Shown here: positions 55,504 through 64,000 of the stretch, in pieces
How positions within the stretch are numbered: position 1 is the first letter of the stretch
Layout: each line of letters starts with the position of its first letter
NCBI RefSeq assembly: GCF_029168945.1
Contig: NC_083604.1
Span: forward strand, 35,769,686 to 35,833,685
Length of the DNA stretch: 64,000 nucleotides
Direction: 5' to 3'
DNA from: Cannabis sativa
Taxonomy: Eukaryota > Streptophyta > Magnoliopsida > Rosales > Cannabaceae
Notes under the pieces: model-generated
What the model was told of the DNA's origin: nothing
Database searches by the model: none
What the model saw: only the letters and a program-made list of their open reading frames with translations
Program-made: the position numbers and the translations under genes

Positions 55504-55742
55504 TCACAGCTCACAGGGTTTAACGGGACGACGCTAATCCCGATGGGAAAAGTCAGGCTCCCAGTTACCCTGTGCCCGGATACCCCCAGAGCACATTTAA
55601 GTATTGCACCTTCGTGGTGGTAGACTGTCCAACAGCCTACAACGCGATCCTAGGCCGACCGGCCCTCATCGACTTTGGTGCGATTACTTCAATCCGACAT
55701 CTATGCCTGAAATTCCCTACCCAGGAAGCCTGAGTCGGAACG
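55504..55742 (+). pseudogene. Tat-2 protease, C-terminal part after Cassandra
   Basis: Resumes at LTGFNGTTLIPMGKVRLPVT and, in a shifted frame, YNAILGRPALIDFGAITS, which ends the domain. Frame changes occur near 55580 and 55730. Confidence 0.85.
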
Positions 55743-57121
55743 GTGAGGGGAAATCAGGGAGAGGCCAGGCAATGTTACAATGTTGCCACCCACTTACCAG
55801 TACTCATGGTCCGGGGGCCCCCTGAGATAGAGAAAGCTGAAGAGGATGAGTTGGATCCTCACATAGGGTCCAAAAGGGTCGTGGAACCAATGGAGGACGT
55901 CGAAGAAATACCAGTGTGCGACGACGACTCCACCAAAGTACTCCGGATAGGGAAGAGCCTGGATCCGGAGGAAAAAGATAAAATAATAAAAACACTGAAG
56001 GGCGCCATCGACATCTTTGCATGGCGCCAAGAAGACATGACCGGCATCAGCCCTCATGTCATCACCCATGTACTCAATGTCAACCCGGACATTCCCCCTG
56101 TACAGCAAAAGAGACGCCCGCTCGACTCGGTGAAAGCCGAGGCCTTAGAGAAAGAGGTGGACAAACTCTTGTCCAATGGCATGATCCGCGACGTGTACTA
56201 TCCGGAGTGGCTGGCCAATCCAAATTCTCGGTGCCCAAGCCGAACGGGACTTGGCGGGTTTGTATAGATTTCACGGATCTAAACAAAGCCTCGCCCAAAG
56301 GACCGCTTTCCGCTACCCAGATCGACCGGATGGTAGACGCCACGTCCGGATTTAAGCCGCCGTCTTTCATGGATGCCTATGCGGGTACAACCAAATAAAA
56401 ATGCATACGGCACTCAGAGTGCACTAGCTTCAGGACCGATAAGGGGGTATACTGCTACCTAGTCATGCCTTTCGGACTGAAAAACGCCGGAGCAACCTAT
56501 CAAAGAATGGTTAACCGGATGTTTAAAAGCCTCCTGGGACGAAACATGGAGGTATACGTAGACGACATGCTCGTCAAATCCAAAGCATGCAACAGCCATG
56601 CAAGCGACTTAGAAGAATGTTTCGAAGTCATCTGGAGATACGGCATGAAGCTCAACCCGAAAAAATGCACCTTCGGGGTCAAGTCGGGAAAATTCCTGGG
56701 CTTCATAGTCAGCCAAAGGGGGATCGAAGCGAACCCGGAGAAAATCCAAGCTCTCCTGGACATGCCATCCCCCAAGAAACATAAAGACGTGCAGAGCTTG
56801 ACCGGAAAGGTAGCCGCACTGAGCCGCTTTATCTCACGATCCACGGACAAGTGCATACCCTTCTTCAACATACTGAAGAAATGCCAAAAGTTCGAATGGT
56901 CAGATGAATGCAAGGAGGCATTCAAAAGGTTAAAAGACCACATGTCCAAACCTCCTATCCTATCAAAACCCGTCCTTGGAGAAGACTTGTTCCTTTACTT
57001 GGCCGTCTCCGAGCACGCGGCCGCCGCACCGGGTCCGGAGGAAGAAAAGTTCGACCCCGTGTACTATGTTAGTAAGCGCATGATAGGGGCCGAGACAAGG
57101 TACCCGTCATTGAAAAATTAG
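55743..57121 (+). pseudogene. Tat-2 reverse transcriptase (broken)
   Basis: 55743-56267 holds the RT N-terminus (IDIFAWRQEDMTGISPHVIT, VDKLLSNGMIRDVYYPEWLA). A frameshift near 56225 moves to 56021-56398 (PKPNGTWRVCIDFTDLNKA). Another leads to 56465-57121, with MPFGLKNAGATYQRM, catalytic YVDD and VQSLTGKVAALSRFISRSTD. All catalytic aspartates seen in the pieces are intact; only the frame is lost. Confidence 0.92.
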
Positions 57122-57952
57122 TATTACGCCTCCCGATGGCATCAAGGAAGTTGAGACCGTACTTCCAAGCCCATCCGATCGAATCCCGACCAATCATCCG
57201 CTCCGCAAGTTCTCCGTAAGCCCGAAGCATCCGAAGACTCCTCAAGTGGGCGATGGAGCTAAGTCAATTCGACTTACATTACGTGCCCCGATTTCCATAA
57301 AAGGCCAAGCCTTGGCGTACTTCATCACCGAATGCAATGAAGCCGAGGCAACGCCCAATACACCGAACCACCAATCCCCACTTGGAGAGTATTTGTAGAC
57401 GGAGCTTCTAATGAGAACGGTTCAGAGCCGGAGTGGCTATGATATCACCTACCGGATTGCGGCTCCAGCAAAGACTCCGATTCAACTTCACAGCTTCGAA
57501 TAATGAAGCCGAATATGAGGCCCTGATAGCAGGGCTAAAATTGGCTAAAGCTGTAGGAGCCAAGAGAGTGGAAATCTACAGTGATTCTCAGCTGATCGTA
57601 AACCAGGTCTCCGGAGAATACCAAACTCGCGGGGAACGGATGGCCGCATACGTAGCAATAGTCCGAGAACTGCTCCACGAGTTCGCGGACTATAAAATAG
57701 AAAGAATCCCCCGATAGAAGAACGCTCATGCGGACTGTCTGGCTAAGTTAGCCTCGTACAAAGGAAATCGAAGAACCGGGGGTAGTACCGGGAACGCTTG
57801 GCGCAGCCGAGCATCAAAATAAAAGAGACCACACTAACGGTTGGGCAAGAACCCACCGGATGGTCCCCATCATAAAGTACATAACCACGGAGTGAGTTGC
57901 CCCAAGAGAGGGCACCGTCTCGAAAGATTCGCATCAAGCTCATCGTTATGTA
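57122..57952 (+). pseudogene. Tat-2 RNase H region with many indels
   Basis: Recognisable words (RKLRPYFQAHPI, LLKWAMELSQFDL, VFVDGASNENG, NNEAEYEALIAGLKLA, YSDSQLIVNQVSGEY) are scattered over three frames. Missing bases are mostly single nucleotides. The longest open piece is 57433-57717. 57730-57950 is the linker to integrase. Confidence 0.88.
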
Positions 57953-59091
57953 ATGATGGACCAAATTCTCTACCGGAGAGGACTCAGCATGCCTTATTTA
58001 AGGTGTGTATCGGACCCTGAAGCTAGACAAATCATGCTGGAGGTCCATGAAGGGTTCTGTGGAGATCATACGGGAGGACCCAGCCTCTCAAAGAAAATAT
58101 TGAGGCAAGGGTACTTCTGGCCAACAATGAAAAAAGATTGTATAGACTATGTCCAAAAGTGTGACTCGTGCCAAAGGTACGCGAACATACCGAGAGCTCC
58201 TCCAAATGAGATCACTTTGATGACCAGCCCCTGGCCCTTCGCGGTCTGGGGAATAGATCTCATCGGGTCTCTACCTACGGGAAAAGGAGGGGTAAAGTAT
58301 GCAATAGTAGCAGTGGACTACTTCACCAAGTGGACAGAGGCTGAGCCTATGAAGACAATAACTGCTAAGAAGGCATTGGACTTTGTTATCAAAAACATAG
58401 TGTGTCGATACGGCTTGCCTCACAAAATAGTCTCAGACAATGGAAAGCAATTTGATTGCGAGGAATTTACTGACTTTTGCAACCGACACGGAGTGGTAAA
58501 AAGCTTCTCCGCGGTAGCCCGGCCTCAAACAAACGGCCAAAGCGGAAGCGATAATAAAATCCTAAATGTCACCTTGAAAAAGAAGCTACTGGCCTGTAAA
58601 AATAACTGGCCTGAAGAATTGCCAAGGGTATTGTGGGCCTACCGGACGACCCCCAGAACCACAACCGGTCACTCGCCATTCTTAATGGCGTACGGTTGTG
58701 AAGCAATGGTCCCGGTGGAAACATTATTCCCATCCCACAGGAGGACGACTTATGATCCGGCCACTAATCGTAATCGCTCCAAGAGGCTTTGGATCAAATC
58801 GAAGAACTCCAGGATGAGTCTCAAATACGGATGGCCGCTTATCAAAAGAAGGTGACCAAGTATTTTAACTCCAAGGTTAAAAATAGAAAATTCGCTATTG
58901 GGGATATGGTCCTAAGAAGGGTTTTTCCAGCCACCCAAGAACCCGGAGTGGGGGTACTTGGACCAAATTGGCAAGGACCATATGAGATCGAGGACGAAAT
59001 CGGTTCTGGCACTTACAAACTAAAAAGAATGGACGGAACCACCGTCCCAAGAGCCTGGAATGCCGATCACCTCAGAAAATATTACCAGTAG
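57953..59091 (+). pseudogene. Tat-2 integrase (nearly intact, catalytic Glu lost)
   Basis: 57953-58855 holds the HHCC zinc finger (HEGFCGDHTGGPSLSKK to CDSCQRYANI), the first Asp in WGIDLIGSLPTG, and the second in KIVSDNGKQFDC. At the third catalytic position the sequence reads NGQSGSDNKIL, where the family has a Glu soon after NGQ. Two opposite single-base indels a few bases apart explain it. A frame change near 58790 leads to the C-terminal domain 58789-59091 (YFNSKVKNRKFAIGDMVLRR, NWQGPYEIEDEI, HLRKYYQ, stop). Confidence 0.92.
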
Positions 59092-59573
59092 CGAGTTAAA
59101 CTTAGATTTTGTTCAAAGAGTTTGTACCGTCCAAATGTATACCTCCTCTATATCAAATAAAACTGAGTGCCTTAAAAACAAAGTTTCTATGCCACTCAGG
59201 GGGGTACTAGGGTATACCGCACGGACAAACAAAAAACAAACTAAGTAAAATATCCTGACCCAAAGGGCAGGTCAAAAAGTATGCACAAAAATAAAAAGCA
59301 TAAGTATAAAAACCCTGAGCCAAAGGACAGGTTAAAATATATAAGTGTGACAAATAAAGATCGCATAAAAAAAAATATCCTAGCCCAAAGGGCAGGTCAT
59401 ATACATATAAATGGCCCGGGGACAGGCCTTAAAATATAATTGTCTCCCCTTCAAATGAAAGCTCCCACCTATATGTAAATTGTTCTAAGGCAGCAGCAAA
59501 TATGTACAAACAAAAAAAAAAAAAAAGAGTTATAAAAGAAATGGGTAGAATGCGGGTCAATAATACTAAGAAC
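59092..59573. repeat. Hairpin-like repeats between convergent Tat-2 units
   Basis: CCTGACCCAAAGGGCAGGTC (59252) recurs as CCTGAGCCAAAGGACAGG (59312) and CCTAGCCCAAAGGGCAGGTC (59378), with a shortened CCCGGGGACAGG at 59413. Each can fold on CCTG/CAGG arms. The pol stop lies to the left, and the antisense gene stop at about 59574 to the right. Confidence 0.7.
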
Positions 59574-62500
59574 TCAGTCAGCCCGCGGAGGAAGACGAGG
59601 TCCAATCCGTGCCTCAAGCGCGGCATCAAGCTTCTTCTTCTTTTCCCGAAATCTGGCAATCATCTCCTCGGGTTTGGGATAAAAAGTAAGCTTGATACTT
59701 TGATCATTGGTGGCCCAAGCCATATAGACACCATCATCAAAGCGCTTCGGGCACCGGGCGCAGGAAACAGGAGAAAGGAGCTCGGCCCTCTTGGCCTTCC
59801 TGGTGGATTGTTCTTTGAAATCCCTAAGCTCCTTCAACTCCGCAGCTAGAGCGGCCTTGGACTCAATGTCCGACTGGTGAGTCTCCTCTAAAGATCTCAC
59901 CTTGGCGACCATTTCATCCAAAGCCTCCTTGGCCTCCCGGAGATCTCGCCTGGCCTTCTCAGCAGCCTCGGTTTGAGCCCTTAGTTCCTCCTGGTGATGG
60001 GCCTCCATCCTGTCTCTCCGCTGAGCCTCGTCCCGGATCATGGCCTCCGCCTGAGCCTCCCTCCGTTTGGCCTCTTCTTCCTTGGCCTTGGCCGCTGCCT
60101 CCTGGCGCTCGGCAGCCTCCTGGTAGATCTGCCTCTCCGCTGTGAGCTCCTGGAGGACCTTCCCGACGTCATTCATGTCCCCAAAGCTCGGACGCAGTGA
60201 AGCCATGGTTTATGATGTTCTTGGAGAGGCGGCCACCTCGGCAGACAAGCCGAACCATAACGAAGTATAAGGAAAAATTTCTCAAAGGAAGAAAACAAAA
60301 TACAAACAATAAAAGGAAACGCAAAAATTGCAAAGTACTTACCACCGTGAGAGAATGGCTGAGGTCCTGGACCTGGAAGATGGAGTTCAGGGAAGCACAA
60401 GTGGCAAACCGCTTGGGCGCGCAATGTGTGAGCTGAGAAGCGAACTCGCCGGTCATCTCCGCGGCAAAAGGAGCCAAGGTAGGCCCTAGGAAGCGACGGA
60501 ACCAGTCCGATAAGGGGTCCAGATTAAGGTCCCACGGATCCTGGTATTCCGGGTGGTTGATGCTCGCCTCAACCTCGCCTCGCGTAATCCTCCTAAGGGC
60601 CTTCACTTCAAAGATACCCCCGGGAGTACTCATCCATAGCATAGTTGTGTTTGGCTATGCGAAGCTCCTGCCTCACCTCGTCCCCCGGAATCGGGGTAAG
60701 CTCGATGTGGGGAGGAGCAGGATTTTCCTCCATCGGGGAGACCCCGCCGTCTAGGCCATGGGCAGGAGTGTCGGCCCTCCGAGGCCTCTTCGGCTCATCC
60801 TGGGCAACCATCTTGCCCTTACGCTTGCGGATCAGAGCCGCTTCAGGCTCCTCCTCGTCCTCCTCTGCTACCTCCGGAAGGGCTTGAGGCTCTCCTGCAC
60901 CCTCAACGGCTTCCTCCGAGAAGTCCCACCTTTTCCCTTGGCCTTCTCCCGGAAGCACCTCCTCGTCATCCACTAAGTCAATAGTTTCGGGGGAGCGTCG
61001 AAGAAACCTTCAAGGAAGGGGCCGGGGAGAAGGGGTGAAGGCCGAGGAGCCACGGGAGTATGAACCCCACGAGCTGTTCCAGGATGGCATCCATGGAGAT
61101 ATCTGTTTCAAAAAATAAGCAAGTGTTAGAAGTCCGTGAGGAACCGCTTATACAAGATACAGTAAATAAGCTACTCCTACCCGAACTTCCTAATTCGGCC
61201 CTAGCAAAGTCCTGTACTTTAATGCTGGCGGCGTCATCTCCGAGATAACTGTCTGAGGGCCGAAACCACTCGGACGTTATGTAAGCTGATGGACCTAAGG
61301 GAATAGGTTCCGGAGGGCCGGAGCCCATCCGGGACCGACCTAGGTAATCTCCTAAGTTCGTAAAATAAAATTCCTTCAAACGATCCCCCCACCGGGTCAA
61401 CGGCATCTTAAATCTACGAAGACGCTCGTCGAACCCTACGGGCCTATGACTGGTGTATTCATCAACGGAAGGAACATAGCGAATTATCAAGGGAGACTTA
61501 CCGCCGGCACCGGAGGTGCTAGCACCGGGAGCACCCGAGTTTGGGCTCGAGGCTGAAGGCCGTGGCCGGAAGTCTCTGCTTCTCGGAAGAATCTTCAATA
61601 CGAAGGGGCCTCCCGGCAGGACGATCCCCAATCTCTTCTTGAAGTATCTTGTCAAAAAATTTAGCTTCGGACTTCCCGCCAATGGCTTGGCTCCTTCGCA
61701 CAACCGGACTCCCCACGCGAAGCCCTCTTCCAGAGGTAGCCTGGGCCTTAGAGTACGCCTTCTCCTGGGCCTTCCGGTAGAGATAATCTTGGTACTTCTT
61801 CTCTGCCGTAGCAATAAGCTCATCCCGGAAGGCCTTCTCCGCAACCGGCGCCCTCACATTGGGACAGATGACCCGTGAGAGGTTGGAGTCATCCACGGAT
61901 TGGTGAGAAAGGATAAGTTTGGCCTTCCTACAATTCTCTGTGGTGACTAGGCCCCCGACATCAAGATCGGCGTGGTCATAGGAGGCGAAGGCTTGGGCCC
62001 TTCGAAGAAAAGCCTGAGTGGGAAGCGTCCGCTGGTAAGGTGGGATCCGCACCCACTCCGTGAGAAGCTCCGGGTGGTCCACGGCCCTGAACCCGGACGA
62101 AAAGAAAAAGCGGTGGCGGTACTCCTTAACGTGAGTCTGCCTATTATACGGAACCATCCCCTCGTTAGCAGGGTGGATCCGGAACCCATAAAAACCATCC
62201 TTAAGTTTGTCCCCTTTCTTGGGGACGGATACAAGTTCATAAAAATATAAAATTTCCGCCGGGCTAGGAGACCCCCAGCCACGGGCGGTGTAAAAAATAA
62301 ATAAGCCTGAGAGCAGGCGGTAAGCTTGAGGAATAAGTTGGTATGGCGCAAGGCCGACAAATACAAGAAAATTAACAAAGTAATCTTGGAGCGGGAGCAT
62401 GGCACCGGCCATCAAATGGGTCTGACTCCAAGCCCCGAAGCCGTCATAGTTATGATTAGGCGTCTCCGAGTCACGAGGAGGCCGGTGAAAGGTCCCTGAA

Positions 62501-62700
62501 GTGGAGGGTTTGATCCCAGCAACATTAATAATGTTCTCCAGCTGGTGAGGACAAGTCAGGGTGGATCGAAGCTCGGCCGCTTCCCAACCAGTCGCACGGG
62601 ATTTATACCCCTCCTGGGCAACGGGTCCCAGAGAAACCTCCTCCAGCGTGGCCATATCTTTTCCTTTCTTCTTCGAAGATTTTGAGCCAGAAGCAGACAT
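59574..62700 (-). pseudogene. Tat-2 antisense gene, putative gypsy-type transposon protein (spliced, frameshifted)
   Basis: The start is ATG 62700 (MSASGSKSSKKKGKDMATLEE). 61519-62700 carries the family core MLPLQDYFVNFLVFVGLAPY, LIPQAYRLLSGLFIFYTARG, SPAEILYFYELVS and GFYGFRIHPANEG. Near 61565 the frame changes into 60978-61844 (YVPSVDEYTSHRPVGF, FYFTNLGDYLGRSRMG). A 78-base GT/AG intron fits at 61103-61180. 60608-60973 is acidic then basic (LIRKRKGKMVAQDEPKRPRR, a likely nuclear signal). 60343-60642 ends at a perfect GTAAGT donor, and 59574-60206 is a long Glu/Ala/Arg coiled coil. The overall plan equals the Tat-1 antisense ORF: core, basic segment, coiled coil. Function unknown. Confidence 0.78.
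61103..61180 (-). other. Predicted intron in Tat-2 antisense gene
   Basis: On the minus strand GTAGGAGTAG opens and TTTTTTGAAACAG closes a 78-base segment that is richer in A/T than its flanks. Confidence 0.65.
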
Positions 62701-63793
62701 TTTTGTGTTCTGAGAAAAACAAAAAGGAAAAGGAAAATTCCAGCAGTTAGGTCCCATACCAAACCCTAAATCAAGAAAAAGGGAGTGGGGGTCCCCTAAC
62801 CGCTGGAAAGAGGCCCCCTCCGGACACGTGTCACATGAGAAACTCTGGAGAAAATCCCTGAACAAGTGTCGGGTGCAAAGAAATCGCAGAAAGTGGTTTT
62901 GCGAAAGAAAAAAAAAAGAAAAACCATCCTATGCCCTAAGCAACTGTTAAACGAAGAATGCATGGCTCTCTTCAAACAAAGCTGTATGATTACAACAGGG
63001 GCATGATAATGGCGATTCTACAACTAACGCAGTAAACATAAAGCAGAACTCAAAGGACTTAAACACTCACACACCCAGAAGTCTCTAAGTACGAACCCAG
63101 AAAACGAACGGAGTAAATATAAGCATGTTATTATTTAAGGATGCAAAAAACTTACAGTAGATCGTTGAATTGGGGGTACTGAATGTGGTTGAGTGAAAGT
63201 TGAGAAGAACTGGCGAAGTCAAACACTGGAAGACTGAAAGAAGTGTTTAAGTATTAAGACAGTTCGTGCTACTTTGAGGAATTTTCTCTCTGGGAAATTC
63301 GAGCAGAAATGGCAAAGAATGAAAAGTAGCCGAAATGAAGGAAAGGTGGTGGCTTTTATAGGCAAAAACGCATGAGGAACAGGCGTCATCACCTACCAAT
63401 CGCACGGTGGGGGGAGATGCACGATTCGAATTCCCGAAGATCAACGGATCAGATCAATCTGCCATAAAGGCGGTGGAAACGTTTGAGTATCCGTCTGACA
63501 CCATTAATGCGCCGCATCAATCAAAGGGCGTGAAACGAATCGACCTCTGCAAAAGCGAATCGCTGCATTCAATGCCATCATGAGACACGCCTTCACGCGC
63601 CCCGAGCTCGTGTTAGAAGACCGAGGAGGCGGCTGGAGACATTCCTGCAAAAGGCGAATCGCTGCATTAAATGTCATCATTAAATGTGCCCCCACGCGCT
63701 CGAGGCCTGAGCCAGGGGAACGAGGAGTCGACCGGAGGCACTTGAACAAGCCTTGGTTTATTTTTACTAAGTAAACAAGGCTTGGGGGGTAAA
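62701..63793 (-). promoter_or_regulatory. Leader and promoter of Tat-2 antisense gene, and polypurine tract
   Basis: A minus-strand TATA box (CTATAAAAGCC, about 63353-63363) lies about 650 bases before the ATG, so a 5' intron is likely. Near the right edge the + strand GGCTTGGGGGGTAAA (63779-63793) is the polypurine tract for the 3' LTR. GAATCGCTGCATT(C/A)AATG(C/T)CATCAT occurs twice (about 63559 and 63656). Confidence 0.6.
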
Positions 63794-64000
63794 TGTTGCT
63801 CCAGAATTCGCCCAAAATACGTGGACCAGTCGAGAGGGGACACGTGGATCAGATAGCTTGTAAACATTTGCTAAGTCTTTGTGCGCCACAAGGAAGCACT
63901 GTTAGCATGGGTCCCGTAGGAGGCACCCGGAGTACAAGGTACTCCCGGAAGCTTGCATAGCGTGAAGGCTCTCCGGGATGTGTCAGGTCTCTCCCGAGCA
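63794..64000 (+). repeat. 3' LTR of Tat-2, cut by window edge
   Basis: The first 207 bases of the LTR are present. They match 51316-51522 except for one base (CCCGGAGG versus CCCGTAGG). Confidence 0.95.

Larger units (their letters stand above)
51316..64000 (+). mobile_element. Tat-lineage Ty3/gypsy retrotransposon (Tat-2), right end outside window
   Basis: 5' LTR 51316-52096, gag, protease, RT, RNase H, integrase on the + strand, an antisense gene on the minus strand, polypurine tract, and 3' LTR from 63794. The left target flank is TATTC (51311-51315). The 207 bases of 3' LTR visible differ from the 5' LTR at one position, so the insertion is very recent. A Cassandra TRIM sits in the protease region. 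Confidence 0.95.

Overview
The window is nuclear DNA of a dicot plant. The evidence is spliced genes with GT/AG introns, a class III peroxidase, an ARG1/ARL-type DnaJ gene, TATA boxes about 30 bases upstream of plausible starts, and several plant-specific transposon lineages (Tat-type Ty3/gypsy, Cassandra, Emigrant-like and Tourist-like MITEs). The repeat families look like those of Rosales (perhaps Cannabaceae), but that is an impression from sequence style and not a demonstrated assignment.

Layout. 1-2932: 3' end of an internally deleted Ty1/copia element (+ strand) with its 1.9 kb LTR and an Emigrant-like MITE. 2933-8174: old LTR debris containing a 21-bp tandem repeat and a solo LTR (3389-5268) with a perfect 5-bp target duplication. 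8183-15514: a decayed Ty1/copia element (- strand) with both LTRs. 15527-26501: the only host-gene island, with a His/Met-rich small secreted peptide gene (15923-16147, +), an intronless class III peroxidase (19363-20370, +) and an 11-exon DnaJ gene of the ARG1/ARL type (21273-25290, -). A Tourist-like MITE and a SINE-like insert lie in its introns, and a degraded Tat LTR lies between the first two genes. 26502-39076: a three-level nest, in which a Tat-lineage Ty3/gypsy element (26938-38447, -) sits in a GGATTGGATC-rich element, which sits in a Tourist-like MITE. 39080-51315: LTR debris, two more copies of the first copia family (- strand) and a chimeric junction with a gypsy-type LTR fragment. 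51316-64000: a second Tat element (+), cut by the right edge, with a 1-in-207 LTR mismatch and a Cassandra TRIM inserted in its protease region.

How the parts relate. Both Tat elements carry gag-protease-RT-RNase H-integrase on one strand and a long, apparently spliced, antisense ORF of the putative gypsy-type transposon protein family on the other. The two transcription units converge on a short interval filled with small hairpin-like repeats. The three host genes show no sign of functional coupling. Many pol genes carry single-base frameshifts. In the second Tat element these coexist with almost identical LTRs, so local consensus errors are a real alternative to biological decay.
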